This document shows positions 8,445-16,677 of a DNA stretch of 37,815 nt, in pieces. Both the position numbers and the translations under genes were made by a program. The notes below the pieces were generated by a model. It made no database searches and was not told where the DNA came from. It worked only from the letters and a program-made list of their open reading frames with translations. Within the stretch, counting starts at the first letter, position 1, and every line of letters starts with the position of its first letter. Location of the stretch: positions 1-37,815 of the IMG/VR virus record IMGVR_UViG_3300034355_000250, one strand, 5' to 3'. Origin of the DNA: a virus.

Positions 8445-8939
8445 ATGGCTTATAACATTACGACCCCTTTAGCGGGTTTTCAAGGTATCGCGCTTACTGA
8501 TACCACACAGAACCACGCATTAGGCACTATCGTTACTGCGGTAGACCCAACTTACGGCGCTGGCGAATTCATTTATTTGAAAGGCGTTGCATCAACTGTT
8601 GTTGGCTCATTAGTTGATTATGACTCTTACTTAGCCACAACTGCATTAGCACCTGCTACTGGCGGTGTTGGCCCAGTTGCTGTAGCAATGTCAGCTAACG
8701 TGGCATCACAATACGGCTGGTATCAAATTTCTGGTATCGCGGCTGTTAAAGCACCTAACGCGATGACTGTTGGCGCTGATGTATTTGCCTTAGCAGCAAC
8801 GCCGGGCAGTGTTGATGATGCTCAAGTAAACGGTGAGCAAATCTTAAATGCTAAAGTATCTACCACAACAGGTACACCTAGCTCTGGCTTGGCGTTGATT
8901 CAAATCAACCGTCCATTCCACCAAGGTCAAGTAGTATAA
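8445..8939 (+). CDS. Probable capsid decoration protein
   Basis: A 164-residue, Ala/Val/Gly/Thr-rich beta protein nine bases after the coat gene, with a strong AGGAGG ribosome site. Phrases such as GEFIYLKGVASTVVGSLVDYD and GWYQISGIAAVKA are typical of small phage proteins that sit on the outside of the coat lattice. Position directly after the coat gene and equal translation strength suggest a stoichiometric virion component. A perfect 10-bp hairpin follows the gene. Confidence 0.75.
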   Translation: MAYNITTPLAGFQGIALTDTTQNHALGTIVTAVDPTYGAGEFIYLKGVASTVVGSLVDYDSYLATTALAPATGGVGPVAVAMSANVASQYGWYQISGIAAVKAPNAMTVGADVFALAATPGSVDDAQVNGEQILNAKVSTTTGTPSSGLALIQINRPFHQGQVV

Positions 8940-8946
8940 TTTTTAA

Positions 8947-8972
8947 GGCGGTAAGCTAGACGGCTTACCGCC
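8947..8972 (+). terminator. Perfect 10-bp hairpin after the capsid genes
   Basis: The arms GGCGGTAAGC (8947-8956) and GCTTACCGCC (8963-8972) flank a TAGACG loop. Only short A/C-rich sequence follows, with no T-run, so it may stabilise the 3' end of the coat and decoration message or act as a partial terminator rather than a full stop. It sits exactly between highly expressed head genes and the connector genes. Confidence 0.7.
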
Positions 8973-8990
8973 AACTAACTAGGATTAAAT

Positions 8991-9503
8991 ATGAGCGAAC
9001 AACTTTCTTATGTCGGCGATACCGGCGGCGATGCTTACTTAGACGTTTCATTCTACATTGGAACGCACGATGGGCAAGAATACGACTTTATCCGAATCAA
9101 TGTTCCCGGCGATAAATCACTGTCAATTGACACGATTGCCGACGATAACCACAAAGCCCGTTTTGCACGGCAATGGCAAGCCTATAAAGGCTTAAAAGAT
9201 ATTAAAGGTACGCCAATGGAGGAATGGCCAGAAATTGCCGAAACACTCCGCATTGAGCTAGCCTACCAAGGGTTTAGATATATTGAACAAGTTGCAGGCG
9301 CACCTGACGCGGCGTTTATCCGTATTATGGGCGGCACACAACTTCGCAATAAAGCACAAGCCTTTTTAAATCGTGGTAAAATAGACGCTGATGAACTAAT
9401 TAAAGCTCAATCTGACCAAATTGCAGAGCTTCAAGCGCAAATGAAAATTTTGATGGATGCACAACCACCTGAAGTCAAAAGAGTTAGAACCGTTAAGGAA
9501 TAA
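8991..9503 (+). CDS. Conserved-type head module protein of unknown function
   Basis: A 170-residue acidic protein. The N-terminal half is mixed alpha/beta with DGQEYDFIRINVPGD. The middle is helical (KARFARQWQAYKGLKDIKG, a pattern with spaced aromatic and basic residues). The C-terminal third is a coiled coil (KAQSDQIAELQAQMKILMDAQ). It lies between the decoration and adaptor genes, so it may take part in head completion or scaffold-like assembly. No recognised family motif. AGGATT precedes the ATG. Confidence 0.72.
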   Translation: MSEQLSYVGDTGGDAYLDVSFYIGTHDGQEYDFIRINVPGDKSLSIDTIADDNHKARFARQWQAYKGLKDIKGTPMEEWPEIAETLRIELAYQGFRYIEQVAGAPDAAFIRIMGGTQLRNKAQAFLNRGKIDADELIKAQSDQIAELQAQMKILMDAQPPEVKRVRTVKE

Positions 9504-9508
9504 AACGC

Positions 9509-10417
9509 ATGGCAAACCTACTTACGAATGTTCAAGATGTCTGTTTAGAAATAGGTTTGCCTGTCCCCACGCAAGTGGCGACATCAACAGACCCTCAAGT
9601 GCTTCAAATTCAAGCGCTGATGAACCGTACAGGCGACACGCTATCAACTGAGCGTGACTGGCAAGCCTTAGCGGCAGAATACCGTTTTGAAACGGTTTAC
9701 TATCAATATACGGGTGACGTTACTGAAGGTTCAACCACCATCACCAATTTGTCGTCAGTAACAGGGTTATCGACTGATTTTATGGCCATTGGCGAAGGGT
9801 TGTCACAAGACACTTTTGTCACTTTTGTTGGTACAACAACGGCTACAACTTCTATTCCTGCTACTGCCACTGCAACAGGCATTACCATTACGTTTAGTCA
9901 AGCTAAGTATGCAATGCCTAGCGACTTCGCGCGGATGGTAGACAAAACCCAATACAATAAATCAAATCGTTGGTCAATTATCGGGCCTAAAGACGCTCAA
10001 GAATGGCAATGGCTTAAAGCAAGCTATGTCACGACAGGCCCTCGTATGCGCTTTAGAATGATGGGCAACAAGTTTACTATCTGGCCTGCGCCTACCGCAG
10101 TGCTAGTAATGGGCTTTGAGTACGTTTCTAACGCATGGGTTGTAGCGGCTGATGGAACACCTAAAACACGCTTAACGGTTGATACTGACACAACGCTGTT
10201 TCCAGACCGCGTGATGGTGCTTGGCACAAAACTCAAATTGTTTGAAATTAAAGGCTTTGACACTACAGCAGTGCTTCAAGATTACACTCGTGAGCTGGAG
10301 AAATGGAAAGCAGCAGAGAGCGGCGCAGATACGCTATCCCTCGCACCACGCTATCCAAATATACTACTCACTCAGAACAATATACCGGATACGGGTTATG
10401 GGAACACTACATCGTAA
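9509..10417 (+). CDS. Head-to-tail adaptor (tail accessory factor) candidate
   Basis: A 302-residue protein starting with a helical bundle pattern (LLTNVQDVCLEIGLPVPTQV and LMNRTGDTLSTERDWQAL), then a Thr-rich beta insert (about 65-130) and a mixed C-terminal part with RMRFRMMGNKFTIWPAP and helical KLKLFEIKGFDTTAVLQDY. This layout matches proteins that close the portal ring in short-tailed phages (P22 gp4 or tubular protein A type). It comes just before the beta-propeller hub gene. AAGGA precedes the ATG. The exact family is uncertain. Confidence 0.7.
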   Translation: MANLLTNVQDVCLEIGLPVPTQVATSTDPQVLQIQALMNRTGDTLSTERDWQALAAEYRFETVYYQYTGDVTEGSTTITNLSSVTGLSTDFMAIGEGLSQDTFVTFVGTTTATTSIPATATATGITITFSQAKYAMPSDFARMVDKTQYNKSNRWSIIGPKDAQEWQWLKASYVTTGPRMRFRMMGNKFTIWPAPTAVLVMGFEYVSNAWVVAADGTPKTRLTVDTDTTLFPDRVMVLGTKLKLFEIKGFDTTAVLQDYTRELEKWKAAESGADTLSLAPRYPNILLTQNNIPDTGYGNTTS

Positions 10418-10482
10418 AGATATAGCTTTTCATATCCTTTCATGTATAATACAATCTCTTTTAACAAAACGGGAGTATTATC
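10418..10482 (+). promoter_or_regulatory. Promoter-like leader of the HNH gene
   Basis: A perfect TATAAT at 10445-10450, preceded directly by TG, lies 33 bases before the HNH start codon, followed by a GGGAG ribosome site at 10471-10475. No good -35 box is present at 16-18 bases upstream, so it would work as a TG-assisted -10 element. Free-standing endonuclease genes in phages often carry their own promoter, which fits. Confidence 0.5.
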
Positions 10483-10959
10483 ATGGCAAGACCAAAACTA
10501 GGCGTCACTTTTTGGGATAGAGTTAACGAAAACACTGTTATAGAAGCTAACGGATGTCATTTGTTTAACGGGCATAGAAACGATGACGGGTACGCAAGAA
10601 TTTCAAAAGATGGTAAGCTAGTCTTTGTACATCGAGAAATTTTTAAAAAACACAATCCTGAAGTCGAAATAACTGGCGTGGTAATGCACACTTGCGACAC
10701 GCCAAACTGTATAAATCCTAAGCATCTACGGCACGGGACACAAGCTGACAATGTTAAAGATATGAAAGTTAAAGGTAGAGGCAACTATTTAACGGGAAGT
10801 GCGCAATCACAAGCTAAGCTAACCGAAGCAGATGTTGTCATCATTAAGCAAAAATTGGAGATAGGTGTGACTAGCGCAAGATTAGCAAGAGATTTTAATG
10901 TTAGTGAAGCAGCAATTCAAAACATTAAAAAGGGGCGCCGCTGGACACACGTTAAATAG
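10483..10959 (+). CDS. HNH endonuclease with C-terminal HTH (probable free-standing homing endonuclease)
   Basis: A 158-residue HNH nuclease. The catalytic core runs from VFVHREIFKKHNPEVEITGVVMHTCDTPNCINPKHLRHGTQADN: the His of VMHTCD, the CxxxxC pair and the final NPKHL are the HNH signature, and NVKDM follows as usual. Residues about 105-155 form a helix-turn-helix (TSARLARDFNVSEAAIQNIKKGRRW) for target binding. It interrupts the tail module between adaptor and hub and has its own -10 element. These traits fit a mobile homing endonuclease that cuts relatives lacking it. Confidence 0.9.
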   Translation: MARPKLGVTFWDRVNENTVIEANGCHLFNGHRNDDGYARISKDGKLVFVHREIFKKHNPEVEITGVVMHTCDTPNCINPKHLRHGTQADNVKDMKVKGRGNYLTGSAQSQAKLTEADVVIIKQKLEIGVTSARLARDFNVSEAAIQNIKKGRRWTHVK

Positions 10960-10967
10960 GTAACTAA

Positions 10968-12527
10968 ATGCTACGACCTAAACGCCAAACTTCAGGTACC
11001 GTCACTGTCACCGCGCCAATCGGCGGGTGGAATGCGGTCAATCAATTAGCCGCAATGTCGCCTAATGAGGCGGTCATCATCGATAACTGGTTTTGTTTGC
11101 CTACTGAATTGCAGTCACGCAAAGGCTACACATTGTGGTCAAGTGGCATAGCGGGCGATATTGAATCGTTTATCACCTATGATGGGCAAGACGGCGTTTC
11201 GCGCGTCTTTGCGGTAGCTGACGACGCTGGCGATTGCAGTGTGTGGAACGTAACGGCGCAAACACCTACCGCGCCAACTGAAGTTGTTACAGGGCTTTCT
11301 AACGCTAGATGGTATTTTGGTCAAGTATCAACGTCAGGCGGCACATTTACGCTTGCTGTGAATGGCGAAGATTATATGCTTCTCTATAACGGCACAACAT
11401 GGCAACAAGTGACGGGCGTATCTACGCCTTACGCTATCACAGGCGTTGACACAAGCCTACTTGTTGGCGTTTTAGTGCATCATCGCAGAGCGTGGTTTGT
11501 CCAAAAAGACAGCATGAAATGCTGGTATTTAGCGACTGATTCGATTGCTGGCACAGCAACTTCTTTTGACTTTGCACCTTTGTTTATCAATGGCGGCAGT
11601 ATTGCTAAGATTGAAACATGGACGCTTGACGCCGGTAACGGTATGGATGACTATTTTGTCGTCATCACTACGGTAGGTGAGATTGCCGTCTATAGCGGAA
11701 CAAACCCTGCGTCAGCCGATACATGGTCGCTTAATGGCGTGTATTATGGTGGTTCACCCGTAGGGCGCAGTTGCACAATTAAGTTCGGGGGCGACATATT
11801 ACTGCTAAACAAAGATGGCCTAGTTCCTTTGTCACAGTGGTTAATGTCTAGCCGTGTTAACGTCAAAACGTCAATCACAAACAAAATACAAAAACGTATT
11901 ACTGATGCAACCGTAGCGTATGCAGGAAATTACGGTTGGCAAGTCGTGTTAAGCCCACCTAATAATATGCTGTTTATTAACGTACCAATCAGTTCAACGC
12001 AGTTTGACCAATACGTTATGAACACCATTAGCGGGGCATGGTCACGTTTTACAGGCGTTAATGCTACCTGTTGGGCGTTTGTTAACAACGTAATGTATTT
12101 CGGACAAGGCGGCAAAGTTTTTAAATTTTGGGATGGGCCAACTGACGATGGCGAAGTCATCAATACCGACCTTTTACCTGCTTTTTCTGCCTTTGGCAGT
12201 CAAAGTCAGATTAAGCGTTGGACGATGGCTAAAGTGTCAATGGGCTACGATTATGCGTTTGCGTTTTCCGGTCAGATTAACCTTAACTTTGATTTAGATT
12301 CTCAACCACCACAACCCTATAACCTTCTTGCTACCAACGCAGGCATTTGGGATTCTGGCACTTGGGACAATGTACAATGGGGTGGAAACATCATGCCGTT
12401 TTCACGTTGGCAAATGGCGTCGGGCATGGGCTATTACGGCACGTTTAGAATCAGAACATCAAGTAAAACGTCTGATATTCGCTACTATGCAACAGACTAT
12501 GTATTTGAAGGCGGAGGCGTACTATAA
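10968..12527 (+). CDS. Tail hub / DNA-stabilisation beta-propeller protein (P22 gp10-like)
   Basis: A 519-residue protein with repeated beta-blade segments (FAVADDAGDCSVWNVTAQ, YFGQVSTSGGTFTLAVNGEDYMLLYNGTTW, WAFVNNVMYFGQGGKVFKFWDG). The opening IGGWNAVNQLAAMSPNEAVIIDNWFCLPTELQSRKGY is characteristic of packaged-DNA stabilisation proteins of P22-like phages. It would plug the adaptor ring after packaging and form the tail nozzle. It ends with a TAATG overlap onto the next gene. Eight bases separate it from the HNH gene, so its ribosome site is weak. Confidence 0.82.
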   Translation: MLRPKRQTSGTVTVTAPIGGWNAVNQLAAMSPNEAVIIDNWFCLPTELQSRKGYTLWSSGIAGDIESFITYDGQDGVSRVFAVADDAGDCSVWNVTAQTPTAPTEVVTGLSNARWYFGQVSTSGGTFTLAVNGEDYMLLYNGTTWQQVTGVSTPYAITGVDTSLLVGVLVHHRRAWFVQKDSMKCWYLATDSIAGTATSFDFAPLFINGGSIAKIETWTLDAGNGMDDYFVVITTVGEIAVYSGTNPASADTWSLNGVYYGGSPVGRSCTIKFGGDILLLNKDGLVPLSQWLMSSRVNVKTSITNKIQKRITDATVAYAGNYGWQVVLSPPNNMLFINVPISSTQFDQYVMNTISGAWSRFTGVNATCWAFVNNVMYFGQGGKVFKFWDGPTDDGEVINTDLLPAFSAFGSQSQIKRWTMAKVSMGYDYAFAFSGQINLNFDLDSQPPQPYNLLATNAGIWDSGTWDNVQWGGNIMPFSRWQMASGMGYYGTFRIRTSSKTSDIRYYATDYVFEGGGVL

Positions 12528-12934
12528 TGAAAATTATAGTTGACCAGTCAGAAAGATGCGGTCAATGGATAGCTGAAAAACAAGGTAAAAAATACTGCAA
12601 CGATGAAAGCGCAGTCTACATAGCGCTTGAGCATAAAGATAAGCTAAACGTTGTTTTTATGTATAATAACTTAATAGAGGAAGGGTCGATACACCTTCAT
12701 ATTGCAGTAGAAGGTAGAGGAAATAAAGAAATACGATGGTATGCTTTTCACTATCCTTTTATAGAGCTAAAAGTTAAAAAGATAATAGCGCCTATTCAAG
12801 CGGATAATGAAAAGTGTATTCGGTTTGCAATAAACGCAGGGTTTGTATGTGAGCATATAATTAAAGACGCAGGGTATAATGGCGACTTATGGCTCTTTTC
12901 CATGACCAAAGAGCAATGCCGATTTTTAAGATAA
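12527..12934 (+). CDS. GNAT-like acetyltransferase-fold phage protein
   Basis: A 135-residue protein. The motif IIAPIQADNEKCIRFAINAGFVCE followed by GDLWLFSMTKEQCRFL matches the last part of the GNAT fold (beta-4, the NxxxxRxxxxxGF helix, and the closing strand), a pattern seen in small phage GNAT proteins. The pyrophosphate-binding loop (Q/RxxGxG/A) is not clear: EGRGNKEIRWYAF is the nearest candidate. It may modify a host or virion protein or may have lost activity. It is coupled to the hub gene (TAATG, with GGAGG upstream). Confidence 0.65.
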   Translation: MKIIVDQSERCGQWIAEKQGKKYCNDESAVYIALEHKDKLNVVFMYNNLIEEGSIHLHIAVEGRGNKEIRWYAFHYPFIELKVKKIIAPIQADNEKCIRFAINAGFVCEHIIKDAGYNGDLWLFSMTKEQCRFLR

Positions 12935-12948
12935 TTTAGGAGTTTATC

Positions 12949-14952
12949 ATGAGCAGTCCATCTATGCCTGCGGCGCCAGATTACGCGCTCGCAGCGCAAC
13001 AAACCTCGGCAGGAAACCAAAACGCGGCCATTGCCAATCAAATTGGAAATATGACCAATCAAAAGGGTGTGCCTCAATATAAGCTAGACCCCACTACAGG
13101 TGCGCAAGAATTAGACGCTAATGGGCGGCCTATAGAGTTAGGTAGTACGGGCGTTAGCTATGAAAACCCTTACGCAATAAAAGATTCTCAAGGAAGCATA
13201 CCTTTTGATATGACTTCGTTAACTCAAAAGCAAAGAGATGCGTACAACGCAGGAAAAGGGCTCCCTAAAGATTTTGTCAAAACGTATGACCCTCAGCAAT
13301 GGACGCAACAGTCTACTTTAGGGGGTAATGACCGGACGCTTTATGACCAAAGTCAAGCGGCGCAATTAGGGCTGTCCGGTATAGCTTTGAAAGGCTTAGA
13401 CGCTGTACGAGCAGCTACCGACCCTACTGACCCTAGATATAAAGCCGTAACCCCTGACATTGCAGTTCAAGGCGGGCCTGCAAATACTGCTGACCGCATG
13501 ACGACAAACGTTACCGCACCGCAGTTTGTTGGCGGTGGATTAGACACCTCCGGTTTGCAGGGCAGCGTAGGTAATGCCGGTCAAATGAGAACGTCTATTG
13601 GCCCCGTAAACGGGGTAGAGCAATATGTTGTAGATAATAACGGGGATAGAATTTTAACGCAATCTGGCGCTAATCAGCAGGCGGGCGCACTGGGAGCGGG
13701 GCTAAACAACTCAGCTACAATTAAAACTAACTTAGGGCTAGACCCAACATTACTTAACCAGCAAGCCGTTGATGCGCTTTACAAAGCAAATACGCAATAC
13801 CTAGACCCACAGTTTGCGCAAAGCCAAGCAAAGATGGAAAGCCAATTGGCTAACCAAGGCATTACGCGAGGAAGTGAAGCGTATAACAACGCAATGCTTA
13901 ACTTTAACAATCAAAAACAACAAGCGTACACGGACGCTCGAAATCAAGCGATTGGGCAAGGTACGGCGGCGGCGCAAGGGTTGTTTGGTATGGGGCTTCA
14001 AGGCGCTCAATTTGGCAATACAGCACTAGGTCAACAGTTTGGTCAAAACGTTACCGCGCAACAATTAGCTAACGCTTCAGCAGGGCAAAACAACGCCAAC
14101 GCACAAACTAATATGCAGCTTACTAACGCCGCATTAGGGCAACAATTTGGTCAAAATGTCACCTCAGCTAACTTTGCTAACGCGGCGCAACAACAAGCGT
14201 ACAACCAAGCACAAGGTAATGCACAATTTCAAAATACCGCGCAAGCACAACAATACGGACAAAATTTGTCTGATATGCAGGCGCAAAACACAGCCGTTGG
14301 TCAACGCTTTGGTATGGACACAACCAACCAAGCGTCAACAAATAACGCGCAAACACAGCAATATAACGCTGCTATGGCTAACGCTAACTTAAATAACCAG
14401 CAGCTTTCACAATTATATAATCAGCAATTGCAAAGCGGACAAATGAGTAACGCGGCAAGTAATCAGCAACTTGCACAGAATCAAGCAATTCAACAGAACG
14501 ACCTTAATATCTTGCAAGCGCTAAGAACAGGCGCTCAACTTAATACGGCTAATTTACCTGCGGTTGGCGTATCTCAGCCCGCACAGCTAGCTAACTGGCA
14601 GGGTGCAGATTTTCTTGGCGCGGCTACTGCTAAAGGTCAATATGACCAGAGCATGTATAACGCTCAATTAGCGGCTCAATCACAAATGGTGAGCGCAGGG
14701 ATTGGTGCAGCGGGAGCGCTTGGCGGCGCGGGCATTGGCGCGGCGGTTAAGTCTGACAGAAGGCTTAAAAAGAACATTAAACGCATTGGCACGCACGTTC
14801 TTGGCATTGGGCTTTACACATGGGATTACTTGTGGGGTGAGCCGTTCTCAGGCGTTATGGCAGACGAAGTGGAACAAGTCATGCCAGAAGCTATCGTTAT
14901 GCACCCAAGTGGGTTTAAAATGGTTAATTATTCAATGCTGGGGTTAGTGTAA
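12949..14952 (+). CDS. Gln/Asn-rich virion protein with minimal C-terminal S74 chaperone domain
   Basis: A 667-residue protein. Residues about 330-570 are extremely rich in Gln, Asn and Ala, with near-repeats such as ALGQQFGQNVT, NAAQQQAYNQAQGNA and NLNNQQLSQLYNQQ. A Gly/Ala hydrophobic stretch (about 580-600) precedes SDRRLKKNI at about 602, the conserved start of the peptidase S74 intramolecular chaperone, where Ser and Lys form the self-cleaving pair. Only 66 residues remain after that Ser, so the long C-terminal helices of full S74 domains are missing. Position before the ejection-type genes suggests an injected or tail-tip protein rather than a classic long fibre. Confidence 0.78.
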   Translation: MSSPSMPAAPDYALAAQQTSAGNQNAAIANQIGNMTNQKGVPQYKLDPTTGAQELDANGRPIELGSTGVSYENPYAIKDSQGSIPFDMTSLTQKQRDAYNAGKGLPKDFVKTYDPQQWTQQSTLGGNDRTLYDQSQAAQLGLSGIALKGLDAVRAATDPTDPRYKAVTPDIAVQGGPANTADRMTTNVTAPQFVGGGLDTSGLQGSVGNAGQMRTSIGPVNGVEQYVVDNNGDRILTQSGANQQAGALGAGLNNSATIKTNLGLDPTLLNQQAVDALYKANTQYLDPQFAQSQAKMESQLANQGITRGSEAYNNAMLNFNNQKQQAYTDARNQAIGQGTAAAQGLFGMGLQGAQFGNTALGQQFGQNVTAQQLANASAGQNNANAQTNMQLTNAALGQQFGQNVTSANFANAAQQQAYNQAQGNAQFQNTAQAQQYGQNLSDMQAQNTAVGQRFGMDTTNQASTNNAQTQQYNAAMANANLNNQQLSQLYNQQLQSGQMSNAASNQQLAQNQAIQQNDLNILQALRTGAQLNTANLPAVGVSQPAQLANWQGADFLGAATAKGQYDQSMYNAQLAAQSQMVSAGIGAAGALGGAGIGAAVKSDRRLKKNIKRIGTHVLGIGLYTWDYLWGEPFSGVMADEVEQVMPEAIVMHPSGFKMVNYSMLGLV

Positions 14953-15251
14953 TGATGTTAGGTGAAGACCAACACGCAGCGCTGGTGGCTGCACTTAGAA
15001 ACCAACCGCAATACCCGCGAGGTAATGCCGCGCCGTCAGCGCAATCCATAATGGAGAACGCGGAAGCGCTTGGTAAAGGTTATCAGGCTATTAAAGAAGC
15101 TGGCAAAAGCGATGCACAGCAGTACGCTGATGAATTTGGCAAGTATGACCCTCAATTTGCGGCGATGCAAGCTAAAACACCTGACGAGGGTAGCTTTATG
15201 AACGGTTTGCAAAACAAATGGAATGGGCTATTTGGAGGTGCGAGTGGCTAG
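14952..15251 (+). CDS. Small protein of the ejection module
   Basis: A 99-residue helical protein that starts on the stop of the S74 gene (TAATG; a second ATG follows at 14955) and overlaps the next gene. Ala, Gln and Gly are abundant, with AEALGKGYQAIKEAGKSDAQQYADEFGK in the middle and a Gly-rich end. It could be a small internal virion protein co-delivered with the two large ejection-type proteins. No family recognised. Confidence 0.7.
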   Translation: MMLGEDQHAALVAALRNQPQYPRGNAAPSAQSIMENAEALGKGYQAIKEAGKSDAQQYADEFGKYDPQFAAMQAKTPDEGSFMNGLQNKWNGLFGGASG

Positions 15252-16677
15252 TTTATACGATGAAAAAGTGCTTGGTGCTAAAGATAGAATTGCTTTAGCT
15301 CGTAAGTTGCAAGAAAAAGGCGATAATATTGCGGCTGGTCAAATGGTTAGCGGATGGTACGTTCCTAATACTGGTGGAGCCGCGCTTGGCGCGTTGCAAA
15401 ATATCATTGGCGCATATCAAGAAAGCGGCGCTAGAGAAGATTTAGATAAAGCAGAAATGACCAAAAACAAAGCCTTGGCTAATGGACTTCTGCAAGCAGG
15501 GCTTCCAATCCCTCAAGAAATGCGCGACAGCCTTGCGACACCTGAGCAAACGCCTTCTTGGGGAAGTAGACTGTGGGCGGGCGTTACCGGAGGTGAACAG
15601 CCACAAACTGTCCCCCGCCAAGAATTCACGCAACAGCCTGCAAAAGATTTAACGCCTGACCAACGAATGAGCGCTATTAGCAACTTAGTTACGGTCGCGC
15701 CAGAGTACGCCGCGCCATTGCAAGCGCATGAACAGTTCATGTACAGTAAGCAACAAGATAAAGAAAATAAACAAGAAGCGTTGCAAACGAAAAAAGAAAT
15801 TGCTGCCGCAAACGCTGAAGAAAGAGCTGCTCGCGAGAAAGAACACCAATCTTTTTTAGAGCAGATGCAAAAAGACAGGTTTGTTCAACAGGATGCGAAT
15901 GCTCGTTTAGTAGCCAGTTTTCGGCAAAATCAAGGGAGTGAATCATCTTACACCCCGGTGACTTTTGAAAATGGTGAAAGAGGTAGGTTTAACAGAAGAA
16001 CAGGTGAATACGAACCAGTCACTAATTTGCCCGGAGATTTGACTTATAAAGCGCCTAAAGGGTTAAGCCAAGCAGCATCTAATTCTTTAGAATATGGTAC
16101 TCGTATGCAAGATGCTGACGCTATTATTGAGAAAGTTGGCACTAATTATACACCGTGGAAACTTAAAGCTAGTGAAAGCGCCACAAATATACCCATTATT
16201 GGCGCGGCAGCAACAGGAATGCTACCTGTAAATGAACAGCTATTAAAACAAGCAAAAGAATCATTTATTCATGCTAAGCTGCGTAAAGAGTCAGGTGCTA
16301 AAATTGACCCTAATGAATTTGAAGCTGCGGACAGAATTTATTTTCCCCAGCCAAACGATACACCAGAAGTTTTAGCGCAAAAAGCGGCTTCAAGAAAGTC
16401 AGCTATTGAGGGGGTTTTGTCAGCAGTTCCTAAAGACCAACGCCCTGCTATTGGAGGGGCGTTAGGCGGGGAGTCACCTGTTCCTGTTGCAACTACACGC
16501 CCGCCAGTACAACAACAGATGACTATGCAACCGCCAGTACAGCAACAAATGCCTATGCAACCGCCAGTACAACAAGCACCGGCGAAGCCTCAATCGCTTC
16601 AGCCGGGGGAAGTGTACAAAGGACATGTTTATCTTGGAGGTGATTTATCTAATCCAGCTAGTTGGAGAGCGCAATAA
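15244..16677 (+). CDS. Putative ejection (internal virion) protein
   Basis: A 477-residue protein. The start is taken as GTG at 15244, which has GGAGG five bases upstream and overlaps the preceding stop; the in-frame ATG at 15223 has no ribosome site. The middle (about 165-225) is a long charged coiled coil (KQQDKENKQEALQTKKEIAAANAEERAAREKEH). The C-terminus carries three copies of PPVQQQMxMQ (from 16500) and ends in KGHVYLGGDLSNPASW. Long helical, Gln-rich proteins at this place in short-tailed phages are ejected ahead of the DNA to form a trans-envelope channel. The assignment is by context. Confidence 0.68.
   Translation: MASLYDEKVLGAKDRIALARKLQEKGDNIAAGQMVSGWYVPNTGGAALGALQNIIGAYQESGAREDLDKAEMTKNKALANGLLQAGLPIPQEMRDSLATPEQTPSWGSRLWAGVTGGEQPQTVPRQEFTQQPAKDLTPDQRMSAISNLVTVAPEYAAPLQAHEQFMYSKQQDKENKQEALQTKKEIAAANAEERAAREKEHQSFLEQMQKDRFVQQDANARLVASFRQNQGSESSYTPVTFENGERGRFNRRTGEYEPVTNLPGDLTYKAPKGLSQAASNSLEYGTRMQDADAIIEKVGTNYTPWKLKASESATNIPIIGAAATGMLPVNEQLLKQAKESFIHAKLRKESGAKIDPNEFEAADRIYFPQPNDTPEVLAQKAASRKSAIEGVLSAVPKDQRPAIGGALGGESPVPVATTRPPVQQQMTMQPPVQQQMPMQPPVQQAPAKPQSLQPGEVYKGHVYLGGDLSNPASWRAQ
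16500..16577 (+). repeat. Three 30-bp in-frame repeats (PPVQQQMxMQ)
   Basis: CCGCCAGTACAACAACAG and near-identical copies start at about 16501, 16531 and 16561; the last is partial. They encode a Pro/Gln linker near the C-terminus of the ejection-type protein. A short in-frame repeat here suggests a flexible tether of variable length. Confidence 0.8.
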
